From assembly GCA_018372435.1 (NCBI GenBank), contig JAHAJA010000002.1, positions 186,001 through 250,000 of the forward strand: a stretch of 64,000 bases of DNA, in the 5' to 3' direction. Under the pieces are notes generated by a model. The model made no database searches, had not been told where the DNA came from, and saw only the letters and a program-made list of their open reading frames with translations. Below, one piece after another: positions 52,208-61,000 of this stretch; within the stretch, counting starts at the first letter, position 1; each line of letters starts with the position of its first letter. The position numbers and the translations under genes were made by a program. The DNA comes from Clostridiales bacterium (GTDB lineage Bacteria > Bacillota > Clostridia > Lachnospirales > Lachnospiraceae).

Positions 52208-53500
52208 ATGAGAATAGTGAAGATAGACGAACAGTCAAAAAATAATATATTAGAGAATTTATTACAAAGAAGCCCAAGTCAGTATGAAGAGTATTCTGAA
52301 CGTGTGAATGCTATTTTGAGTGATGTTAGAACGAAAAAAGATGAAGCTCTATTTAATTATACAAAGCGTTTTGATGGATGTGAATTAACCAAGGATACCA
52401 TTCGTGTTACAGAGGCGGAGATTGAAGAAGCATATACAATCGTTGATACCTCTTTATTAGAGGTAATACGTAAAGCAATTGTTAATATTCGTAATTATCA
52501 TGAAAAACAAAAGCAATACAGTTGGTTTGATTCAACACCAGAAGGAACTATTCTTGGACAGAAAGTTACAGCACTTGAGAGTGTAGGAGTATATGTACCA
52601 GGTGGGAAGGCTGCGTATCCATCTTCCGTATTAATGTGTGTAATCCCAGCCAAGGTAGCAGGTGTTGAACGAATCGTTATGGTTACGCCACCAGGCAAAG
52701 ATGGAAAAGTTAATCCCAATACCTTAATTGCTGCAAAAGAAGCGGGTGTTACAGAAGTTTATAAAGTTGGTGGAGCCCAAGCAATTGGGGCACTTGCTTA
52801 TGGAACAGAAAGTATTAAGAAAGTATGTAAGATTGTTGGTCCTGGTAATATATATGTTGCATTAGCTAAGAAAGCTGTTTTTGGCTATGTTAGCATCGAT
52901 TCTATTGCCGGTCCAAGTGAAATCTTAGTGTTAGCTGATGAGACAGCGAATCCAAGATTTGTTGCAGCAGATCTACTATCGCAAGCTGAACATGATGAAT
53001 TAGCATCAGCAATCTTAGTTACAACTAGCAGAGAACTTGCAGAAAAAGTATCGGAAGAAGTAGAAGGATTTGTTAGGGTATTACCAAGAAAAGAGATTAT
53101 TCAACAATCATTAGATAATTACGGATATATCTTATTAGCGGATACGATGGATGAAGCTATTGAAGTAGCGAACGAGATAGCTTCTGAACATTTAGAAATC
53201 ATCACGAAAGACCCGTTTAATACCATGACGAAGATTCGTAACGCTGGAGCAATTTTCCTAGGAAGTTATAGCAGTGAGCCACTTGGAGATTATTTTGCTG
53301 GTCCAAACCATGTATTACCTACGAATGGTACAGCCAAATTCTTCTCTCCTTTAAGCGTAGACGATTATATCAAGAAATCCAGCATTATCTCTTATTCTAG
53401 AGAAGCGCTAGAGCCAATACACAAGGATATTATTAAATTCGCAACAGAAGAACAGTTAACTGCACATGCAAATTCCATTGCAGTACGTTTTGAAAAATAG
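52208..53500 (+). CDS. hisD: Histidinol dehydrogenase
   Basis: A 430-residue zinc enzyme that oxidises histidinol to histidine in two NAD steps. Conserved blocks: ESVGVYVPGGKAAYPSSVLM, GPGNIYVALAKK, IDSIAGPSEILVLAD, the zinc ligands in DLLSQAEHDE, and GPNHVLPTNGTAKFFSPLSV. Full length. GAAGGAGAG precedes ATG. Confidence 0.97.
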   Translation: MRIVKIDEQSKNNILENLLQRSPSQYEEYSERVNAILSDVRTKKDEALFNYTKRFDGCELTKDTIRVTEAEIEEAYTIVDTSLLEVIRKAIVNIRNYHEKQKQYSWFDSTPEGTILGQKVTALESVGVYVPGGKAAYPSSVLMCVIPAKVAGVERIVMVTPPGKDGKVNPNTLIAAKEAGVTEVYKVGGAQAIGALAYGTESIKKVCKIVGPGNIYVALAKKAVFGYVSIDSIAGPSEILVLADETANPRFVAADLLSQAEHDELASAILVTTSRELAEKVSEEVEGFVRVLPRKEIIQQSLDNYGYILLADTMDEAIEVANEIASEHLEIITKDPFNTMTKIRNAGAIFLGSYSSEPLGDYFAGPNHVLPTNGTAKFFSPLSVDDYIKKSSIISYSREALEPIHKDIIKFATEEQLTAHANSIAVRFEK

Positions 53501-53520
53501 TGTAAGAGAGGAAGATGTCT

Positions 53521-54111
53521 ATGATTAACAGAACATCGAAGATAAATCGTAAGACGAATGAGACGGATATTCAATTAGAACTTGACTTAGATGGATCAGG
53601 CGTTACAAAAATCGACACAGGAATTGGATTCTTTGATCATATGCTAAATAGTTTTGCAAGGCATGGATTTATGGATCTAAATCTCAGAGTATCTGGAGAT
53701 TTACATGTTGATGGGCATCATACAGTTGAGGATACAGGAATTGTTCTTGGTCAGGCAATTAAAGAAGCGATTGGTGATAAGAAGGGAATTAAGCGGTATG
53801 GTTCTGTAATATTACCAATGGATGAGACCCTTATGTTATGCTCACTAGACTTATCGGGTAGACCTTATTTTGTATATAATGTTGAACTAACTACAGACCG
53901 AGTAGGATATCTTGATACTGAGTTAGTGAAAGAATTTTTCTATGCAGTATCGTATTCTTCGGGAATGAATCTTCATATTAAGCAACTTGACGGAAGTAAT
54001 AATCATCACATAATAGAAGCAATCTTTAAAGCATTTGCAAAAGCCTTAGATGAAGCAACCAAATACGATGAACGTATAACAGATGTTCTTTCAACCAAAG
54101 GAGCTCTATAA
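53521..54111 (+). CDS. hisB: Imidazoleglycerol-phosphate dehydratase (monofunctional)
   Basis: 196 residues. Manganese ligands sit in FFDHMLNSFARHG, DGHHTVEDTGIVLG, and SNNHHIIEAIFKAFAKAL. It lacks the HAD phosphatase domain of enteric HisB, so histidinol phosphatase must be encoded elsewhere. ATG 53521 lies 8 nt after AGAGAGGA; ATG 53515 is too close. The 79-nt gap before hisA holds a 7-bp hairpin (GACTATG/CATAGTC). Confidence 0.96.
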   Translation: MINRTSKINRKTNETDIQLELDLDGSGVTKIDTGIGFFDHMLNSFARHGFMDLNLRVSGDLHVDGHHTVEDTGIVLGQAIKEAIGDKKGIKRYGSVILPMDETLMLCSLDLSGRPYFVYNVELTTDRVGYLDTELVKEFFYAVSYSSGMNLHIKQLDGSNNHHIIEAIFKAFAKALDEATKYDERITDVLSTKGAL

Positions 54112-54190
54112 ATAAAGAATAAGACTATGTCCTTCATAGTCATAAAGTATAAACAAACTCATTACACGCGACAAAACAAGGAGGTCAACT

Positions 54191-54913
54191 ATGCAATTAT
54201 ATCCAGCAATCGATATTAGAAACGGGCAATGTGTAAGATTAAGACAGGGGCAATTTCATGATCAAGAAATCTATTCAAATTCACCAGCTAAAGTAGCAAA
54301 ACAATGGGAAGATCAAGGCGCAACGTTTATTCATCTGGTTGATTTAGATGGTGCTTTACATGGTCATGGTGTTAACGAGGATGTGATCAAAGAAATTACG
54401 AATACAGTTTCAATCCCGGTTCAAGTTGGTGGTGGAATACGTACAATCAAAGATATAGAGAATAAGATCAATCTTGGTGTAAACCGTGTAATTATCGGAA
54501 CAAAAGCAGTTGAAAATCCAGCATTTATAAAAGAAGCAATCAGTATGTTTGGAGCGGATCGTATCGTTATTGGTATTGATGCCAAGAATGGTATGGTAGC
54601 AATTGAAGGTTGGGAAAAGATTAGTAGCTATAATGCGGTAACTTTAGCTATTCAGATGAGAGAACTTGGAGTTAAGACAATTGTTTATACGGATATCGCA
54701 AAAGATGGTATGTTACAAGGACCAAACGTTGAATGTACGAAAGAAATGGTAGATGCTACAGGGTTAGATATCATTGCTTCTGGTGGTGTATCTTCCTTGA
54801 AAGACTTAGAGTCAGTAAACCAAGTTAATGTACATGGAGTAATTATTGGTAAAGCATTATATGAAAATCGTATTAATCTCGAAGAAGCAATTACGCTATT
54901 TGAAAAGAAGTAA
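54191..54913 (+). CDS. hisA: ProFAR isomerase
   Basis: A 240-residue (beta/alpha)8 barrel that opens the ribose of ProFAR. Catalytic Asp8 lies in YPAIDIRNGQCVRL. The second aspartate is in VIGIDAKNG. The phosphate-binding loops are PVQVGGGIRT and IASGGVSS, and YTDIAKDGMLQGPN supports HisA rather than HisF. Good AGGAGG. Confidence 0.96.
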   Translation: MQLYPAIDIRNGQCVRLRQGQFHDQEIYSNSPAKVAKQWEDQGATFIHLVDLDGALHGHGVNEDVIKEITNTVSIPVQVGGGIRTIKDIENKINLGVNRVIIGTKAVENPAFIKEAISMFGADRIVIGIDAKNGMVAIEGWEKISSYNAVTLAIQMRELGVKTIVYTDIAKDGMLQGPNVECTKEMVDATGLDIIASGGVSSLKDLESVNQVNVHGVIIGKALYENRINLEEAITLFEKK

Positions 54914-55012
54914 TTGTATAATTAAGTTATAAATGTTAAGTATAGCTAAGGTACTTATACAGTTCTAGAGGCAATATAATCGAGATTGGTATAAAAAGTA
55001 GGAGGAATAAGG

Positions 55013-56275
55013 ATGGCATGTAAGAAAGTTATTCCATATATGAATATAGAGAATGAAGTAGTGGCCAATGTGTTGACTGCGTCAGAGAAGTATGCAGCAG
55101 AGGGTGCTGATGAATTATTTATCTTTGATTATTCCGTGGATGAGTATTCAAAAGAAGAGTTATTACGTGTAGCCAAGACCTTAGCAAAGACAGTTGATGT
55201 ACCTTTTATTCTAGGTTTACATGTTAAGAGATTAGAAGATGTAAAGAAAGCATTGTATACAGGAGCTTCCTATGTTATGTTGAAACACTCTTGCATTGAA
55301 GATTATTCCGTGGTTAAGGAATCTACAGAACGATTCGGCAAGGATAAAGTAATTATAGAAATCGATTCAATCAAACAATTCAGAGAACCAGGATATATCG
55401 ACAAGTTGATTGAATGTGGTGTATATGCAATTATGTTAAAACATCTTACCATGAATGATGAATTAGCTCATGAGATTGCAAATTGTTCCTTGCCAGTGAT
55501 GATTCGTGATAGTTTAACTAGAAACGATATCAAAGATCTTATGGGAGTAGATCAGGTTTTTGCCGTATCAACCAATTACTTCGAGAATAAGGATCTGATG
55601 AAAGCAAAATACTATCTAAAGGAACAAGATATTGACGTAAATACTTTCGAAAGCACCATTGCCTTTTCCGAATTAAAGCTTAACGAGGATGGTTTGATTC
55701 CTGTAATAGCACAAGATTATAAAACAAGTGAAGTTTTAATGCTTGCCTATATGAACGAAGAGGCGTTCAATCAAACGGTTAAAACAGGAAGAATGACTTA
55801 CTACAGCAGAAGTCGTGGGGAACTTTGGTGTAAGGGTGATACCTCAGGTCATTATCAATATATGAAAGCGTTAGATTTAGATTGTGACAAAGATACGATT
55901 CTAGCAAAAGTACGCCAAGTGGGTGCAGCTTGTCATACTGGAAGCCGTTCTTGTTTCTATACGGAGATTGTTAAGAGAGAGTATGATGACACGAATCCTC
56001 TTACTGTATTCTCTCAAGTTTATGATGTGATTATGGATCGTAAATTGCACCCAAAGGAAGGATCCTATACGAACTATCTGTTTGATAAGGGAATTGATAA
56101 GATTCTCAAGAAATGTGGAGAAGAAGCTACAGAAATCGTTATTGCTGCTAAAAATCCGGATTCAGAAGAACTAAAGTATGAGATATCAGATTTCTTATAC
56201 CATATGATGGTCTTAATGGCGGAATGTGGACTAGATTGGAATGATGTTGTGAAAGAATTAGCACATAGAAGATAG
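55013..56275 (+). CDS. hisIE: HisIE bifunctional enzyme with degenerate HisF-like N-domain
   Basis: 420 residues in three parts. Residues 1-215 follow the HisF/HisA barrel pattern (KKVIPYMNIENEVVANVL; EGADELFIFDYS; IIEIDSIKQF). But Asp11 of HisF (PCLDVKDG) is Asn here (PYMNIEN), and the GGGI phosphate loop is replaced by GLHVKR, so cyclase activity is doubtful. Residues about 222-330 form HisI, phosphoribosyl-AMP cyclohydrolase (MTYYSRSRGELWCKGDTSGH, VGAACHTGSRSC). Residues about 335-420 form HisE, the pyrophosphohydrolase (KKCGEEATEIVIAAKN, YEISDFLYHMMVLM). Last gene of the operon; no hisH, hisF or hisC is adjacent. Confidence 0.92.
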   Translation: MACKKVIPYMNIENEVVANVLTASEKYAAEGADELFIFDYSVDEYSKEELLRVAKTLAKTVDVPFILGLHVKRLEDVKKALYTGASYVMLKHSCIEDYSVVKESTERFGKDKVIIEIDSIKQFREPGYIDKLIECGVYAIMLKHLTMNDELAHEIANCSLPVMIRDSLTRNDIKDLMGVDQVFAVSTNYFENKDLMKAKYYLKEQDIDVNTFESTIAFSELKLNEDGLIPVIAQDYKTSEVLMLAYMNEEAFNQTVKTGRMTYYSRSRGELWCKGDTSGHYQYMKALDLDCDKDTILAKVRQVGAACHTGSRSCFYTEIVKREYDDTNPLTVFSQVYDVIMDRKLHPKEGSYTNYLFDKGIDKILKKCGEEATEIVIAAKNPDSEELKYEISDFLYHMMVLMAECGLDWNDVVKELAHRR

Positions 56276-56324
56276 TACGGTCTTGCCGTGTATTATAAAA
56301 GATACAATTATTTTTACTATTTAT

Positions 56325-56353
56325 TTGTATATTTTGATTTCATATTGTATAAT
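56325..56353 (+). promoter_or_regulatory. Promoter of the 40-residue membrane peptide gene
   Basis: TTGTAT (56325-56330), 17 bp, TATAAT (56348-56353), about 45 nt before the ATG. Confidence 0.6.
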
Positions 56354-56395
56354 CTTATTAGTATTACAAAGGAGCACCAATAAGGAGGCATTATC

Positions 56396-56518
56396 ATGGT
56401 ATTTTTAGGTCATTTATTAACTGCAATTGTAGAATTCATTGTAATTGCTGGAATAGCCGTAGGTGGAATATTCTTAGGCAAATTCTTAAGTGAGAAAAAG
56501 CGTGGCAAAGCTAATTAA
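56396..56518 (+). CDS. 40-residue single-helix membrane peptide
   Basis: MVFLGHLLTAIVEFIVIAG then IAVGGIFLGKFLSEKKRGKAN. One hydrophobic helix with glycine zipper spacing (GIAVGGIFLG) and a basic C-terminal tail, so it should sit in the membrane with the C-terminus inside. There are two Shine-Dalgarno sequences upstream (AAAGGAG at about 56368 and AAGGAGG at about 56382), its own promoter and a downstream hairpin, so it is a real gene. Function unknown; regulatory or stress-related membrane peptides look like this. Confidence 0.75.
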   Translation: MVFLGHLLTAIVEFIVIAGIAVGGIFLGKFLSEKKRGKAN

Positions 56519-56589
56519 TAGTTATTGCATCTAGAACAAATCCTTTTATAAGGTTATATAAACGATACAATTATGTATATCGAATGTGG

Positions 56590-56645
56590 AGTGCACCCCA
56601 AATGTTAGATAAATATATTTAACATGTGGAGGTGCATTTTATTAT
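56590..56645 (+). terminator. Terminator-like hairpin after the membrane peptide
   Basis: AGTGCACC...AATGTTA pairs with TAACAT...GGTGCAT (two-part stem with a small internal loop), followed by TTTTATT. Confidence 0.65.
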
Positions 56646-56783
56646 GTTATTAAGATGTCAAAAGGTATTGTGGTAACAAAAGGTATTTGATTAATATAGT
56701 TTAAAATAATTTTATAAATATTGCGCACACTATAAATTATTGAATGATGGTAATGATTATGTATATTTACAAGGAGCTGCCTT

Positions 56784-57674
56784 ATGAAAACGAATGAAAG
56801 GCTTACTGAAGCATACAAACATGCAAAACGTATGAATATTGATGATACTTCCAAATACATCTTTTTTAGTGATCTTCATCGTGGGGATGATAGTATCTCA
56901 GATGAATTTGCAAGAAATCAAACATTAATGGTAAGTGCATTGCAATATTATAATAAGAATGGTTATACGTATGTTGAAGTGGGAGATGGTGATGAATTAT
57001 GGGAACATAAGAATTTCAAGCATATCCGTACTGCGCATACGGATGTATTTACAGTGTTAAAGGAATTTTATAGGGATAAACGATTTATTATGTTATATGG
57101 GAATCACAATATATATATCAAGAGTCGTTATTATGTTATGATGAACTATTACTTTTACTATGATGAATTTACAGAATCAGAAGAGGAATTATTCGTAGGA
57201 CTAAAACCATGTGAAGCCTTACGGTTATCATATACACCAACGGGACAGGAGATACTAGTTATACATGGGCATCAAGGGGATTTCTTTAATGACCAATGCT
57301 GGTATCTATCAATGATAGCTCTTCGTTATTTCTGGAAGTTTATGCACCTTGTGGGATTTCGCAATCCAGCTAGTCCAGCTAAGAATCAATCGAAACGCCA
57401 TAAAATAGAAAAAAACTTTACAAAGTGGATAAAAAAGCACAATGTTATGTTGATTTGTGGCCACACACATCGACTAAAGTTTCCTCATAAAGATCAATTG
57501 CCATACTTTAATACAGGGTGTTGTATTCATACAAAAGGTATTACAGGAATTGAAATTATTAATGGCGAAATTATGTTGGTTCAGTGGAGAATTCATGCAG
57601 ATCATGATGGAATTTTACGTGTAAAACGTATGGTTATTAAAGAAGGATTACCAATAAAAGATATTCATTTCTAA
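56784..57674 (+). CDS. Metallophosphoesterase (calcineurin-like)
   Basis: 296 residues. Metal motifs in order: FFSDLHRGDD, VEVGDGDELWE, LYGNHN, VIHGHQGDF and ICGHTHRLKF (D-x-H, GD, GNH, H, GHTH). A cytoplasmic phosphodiesterase or phosphatase with unknown substrate. The arrangement resembles UDP-diacylglucosamine hydrolase-like and related phosphoesterases, but the gene is far from any lipid A context. AAGGAG precedes ATG by 8 nt. Confidence 0.88.
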   Translation: MKTNERLTEAYKHAKRMNIDDTSKYIFFSDLHRGDDSISDEFARNQTLMVSALQYYNKNGYTYVEVGDGDELWEHKNFKHIRTAHTDVFTVLKEFYRDKRFIMLYGNHNIYIKSRYYVMMNYYFYYDEFTESEEELFVGLKPCEALRLSYTPTGQEILVIHGHQGDFFNDQCWYLSMIALRYFWKFMHLVGFRNPASPAKNQSKRHKIEKNFTKWIKKHNVMLICGHTHRLKFPHKDQLPYFNTGCCIHTKGITGIEIINGEIMLVQWRIHADHDGILRVKRMVIKEGLPIKDIHF

Positions 57675-57772
57675 TTTACGATATCCAATTTCTAATTCAA
57701 AATACAATAGATAAATAACGACATAATCTGTTATAAGTTGATAAGTTTTTCGTAATATGGTACTATTAGATT

Positions 57773-57803
57773 ATTGGATATGGTAATATTTACATGTTAT
57801 AAT
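57773..57803 (+). promoter_or_regulatory. Extended -10 promoter of the surface protein gene
   Basis: TTGGAT (57773-57778), 19 bp, TATAAT (57798-57803) with the extended TGT just before. The start of transcription near 57805-57810 coincides with the 5' edge of the leader RNA stem. Confidence 0.65.
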
Positions 57804-57804
57804 G

Positions 57805-57900
57805 TAGCTTATGAGAAACAATGTAGTTGTTTCTGGTGGTTACACGAAGTGTAATCCCGTAGCAAAGTCAAGAGACTTGACTTGTAAGGGCCATAAGTTA
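57805..57900 (+). ncRNA. Structured leader RNA with four-way junction, class unknown
   Basis: A closing stem pairs TAGCTTATG (57805-57813) with CATAAGTTA (57892-57900; one G-U). It encloses three hairpins: AGAAACAA/TTGTTTCT (57814-57834, loop TGTAG), GGTTACAC-GAA-GTGTAATC (57835-57858, extended by GG/CC with a bulge) and AAGTCAAG-AGA-CTTGACTT (57865-57883). Unpaired joining segments are CGTAGCA and GTAAGGGC. A further weak hairpin CGAG..AAAT/ATTTCTCG (about 57902-57929) follows in the leader. This has the shape of a riboswitch aptamer just before a surface-protein gene. It contains GCAAAG and GGGCC pieces reminiscent of cyclic-di-GMP-I leaders, but the overall motif order does not match. Confidence 0.55.
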
Positions 57901-58005
57901 ACGAGGGAAATAACAAAATGATTTCTCGAGTTTATATTAATAGATTCTAAAATATAGGCTAGGATGAGAAACAGCGTAGTTCAATAAGATGATGGAGTGG
58001 TGAGG

Positions 58006-61000
58006 ATGAAGAAGAAAAGAAAGGTTCTAGCATGTTTATTAATAATCATAATGGTTTTGCAAATTTCGGTACGGAATGTAGCTGATGCAAAAACTGTTGA
58101 CAAAACTGCAATCCAAACAGCGGACGGTTTGAATGGTGGTGATTTATTACCAATTGCAATTACGAAAGTTACTAAGGAACAGATTAAGGATGTTCCGACC
58201 TATAATAAAAACATAAAAAAAAGGGATTTGACATTCGCAACAGCGAAAACCTCATATTCATCAACGTATGGGTATGACATGTTAGCGAATGATACATATA
58301 AGGCTGTGTATCAAGATTTGGTAGCAGCGTGTGAAGCGTTTACTAAATCAGACAATGATGCGACTTTAGTATCTGGTAATGTATATGGAGCAATTACTGT
58401 GACAGTAGAAGAGAATACATTAGCTAAATCTGAACTGAATGCGATACTTTGCTCCTTATATTATGATTACCCAGAGTTTTATTGGTTAGATTCATTTGCT
58501 TATACATATAATGCAAGCAATTATATTGAGTCTATTACAGCTTTTTGTTCTAATGAGTATAGATTAGGAACAACTAGAACCGCATTAAACACTAAGATGG
58601 ATACGGAGATTAAACGGTATTTAAGTCTAGTGAATGGAGTGAGTAGTGATTACAAGAAGGAGTTAATTATCCATGACGAGATAATTAACCAAGTACAGTA
58701 TGCTTTTGATAATAAGGGAAATCCTAGTGTAGAAAAATGGGCACATTCCATAGTTGGTGTGTTTGATACAAGTTATAACAAAGTGGTTTGTGAAGGATAC
58801 GCAAAAGCGTTTCAGTTACTTATGAATGCGTGCGGTATTGAATGTATTTATATACCAGGCACAGCGAATGGGTCTGGTCATGGGTGGAACAAAGTTAAAT
58901 TAGATGGGGATTGGTATAACGTGGATGTTACATGGGACGATCCTACAAGCGGGAATGGTACACCTATTTTATCGCATGACTATTTTAACGTGACAGATGC
59001 CAAGTTATTAACCAATCATACTCCTGGTAATACTATGTCTACGGGAATCAATAATTGGTGTTATAGTCTTCCGGTTTCTAATGCAATCATCTACAAATAC
59101 GTGAATTCAGATAGTAGTCAAAAATACACGATTAAGTATAATCAACCAACAAATGCTACTGTGGCATTATATAATCAAGGAGCGGTAGTTGTAACTGACA
59201 GTGCAGTTGTTTCGGGAAGCGCAATTACGGTAGAAGCAGTACCTAAGGATCAAGATAATACATATATAGCAACGTATAGCATTAATAACCAATCTGCTGT
59301 CACCATGAATGAAAAGATCGATCAGACTTCAGGAAAAATATCATATTCTAATACCTTCGTTATGCCAGAGTCTGATGTTAATGTTGCTGTCACACTAACA
59401 CAGGTAGTAAAGAAATATTCGGTAACATTTAATTCAAAGGGTGGCAGCGCTGTTCAGAAGATAACTGATATTGTGCAAGGTTCCACGATCACTTTACCTA
59501 CAGAGCCTAAATACAAGGGATATGTATTCGGTGGTTGGTATGAGGATGAGGAATATAAAGTTGTCTTTAATGAAGCTTCAGTTGTAAATAAAGATATGAC
59601 ACTCTATGCCAAATGGATTGCTTCAGAACTTGTTAAAATAGAAGCTAATTATTCCGGAACTAACTTAATTGTGGGAACGGAAATTAATAAATCTGATATT
59701 GATGTTTTTGCTATTTATGATGATGGTAATCGTGAGTTGCTATCAGCTAGCAAATTCTCAATATATCCAGATACGATTGATAATACTGGAAATAATACAA
59801 TCGAAGTAAGCTATAGTGGTAAAACTGCCAATGTAATCATCTATGGAGTTGAAGAATCGAGATTATGTACGGTAACATTTGATTCTCAAGGGGGTAGCAG
59901 TGTGAACCCGATTAAGAATGTGAAGCATGGTGACAGAATCACATTACCAACAAATCCTACTATGAATGAATATTTCTTTGGAGGCTGGTATACTCAGAAA
60001 GCCTGTTTAACTAGATTTAACTCGGATTCTGAAATTACCACGGATATTACACTATATGCTAAATGGGTTTCCTTATTAAGTGATCCGAAGAATACGATTA
60101 AGAACATTAGCGCCACCTATACTGGTAACAGTATCTTAGTTGGAAACTCTATTTCAAAATCAGATGTCAAAGTTACAGTAACAGATTTGAATGGTGTAAA
60201 ACATAGTGTAACAGGTTTTACTATACCCAATTATAAGATAACCGTCGTAGGGAATAATACATTAACAGCAACGTTTGGTGGTTTCTCTACAAACTTCACA
60301 GTTAAAGGTATTAGCACTCAAAGTGGCGGAAACGATAATTATAAGTATGTAACATTCATATCGGCTGGTTATTATGGTGGACCGGTTGAAGTGGGTTCAA
60401 GCGTTGATCCGAATAATATCACAGTGATCGCTGCGTATAATGATAACTCCGTAGCGTATATTACTGATTTTTCACTTTCGAATACAGTAATTACTTCATT
60501 AGGTACGAATACAATATACGTATATTATTCAGGTTATACAGCCACGGTTACCGTTAATGGTATAGCAAAAGGTTCCTCTACGCCGACTACACCTGTACAG
60601 CCACCGACTTCTACAACAGTAATAGCAGCTTCATCTTCCATAAGCACGTCTGTTATTAATGGTGGATATCAAGGTGTTGTATTTCCGAGAATTAGTTTAA
60701 CTACTAGTCCAACTTATTCAACCATTACTGCTGAGATTGAGGAGAAAGTATTAGCATCTGCGATAGCAGGTAAAGACCTTGGTAATACGAATATTTTACA
60801 ACTTACACTTAATAGCATTGGATCGCAGGTGTCAACGCAATTGTATCGTACCAATGTAAATGAAGTGTATGTGAAGGTTTGTATGCCAATCCAATATTTT
60901 GGTAGGAATGATATTCAAATATCGAATATTGCATTTGACAATGCTACGTTAACTAGAATTAAAGATAGTGGTAAGAGCGTGTATATTCAATATGTTGGTT

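Noticed and set aside
57805..57900. Cyclic-di-GMP-I riboswitch
   Set aside because: GCAAAG and GGGCC pieces are present, but the order and the helices between them do not match the GEMM core. Kept as an unclassified structured leader instead.
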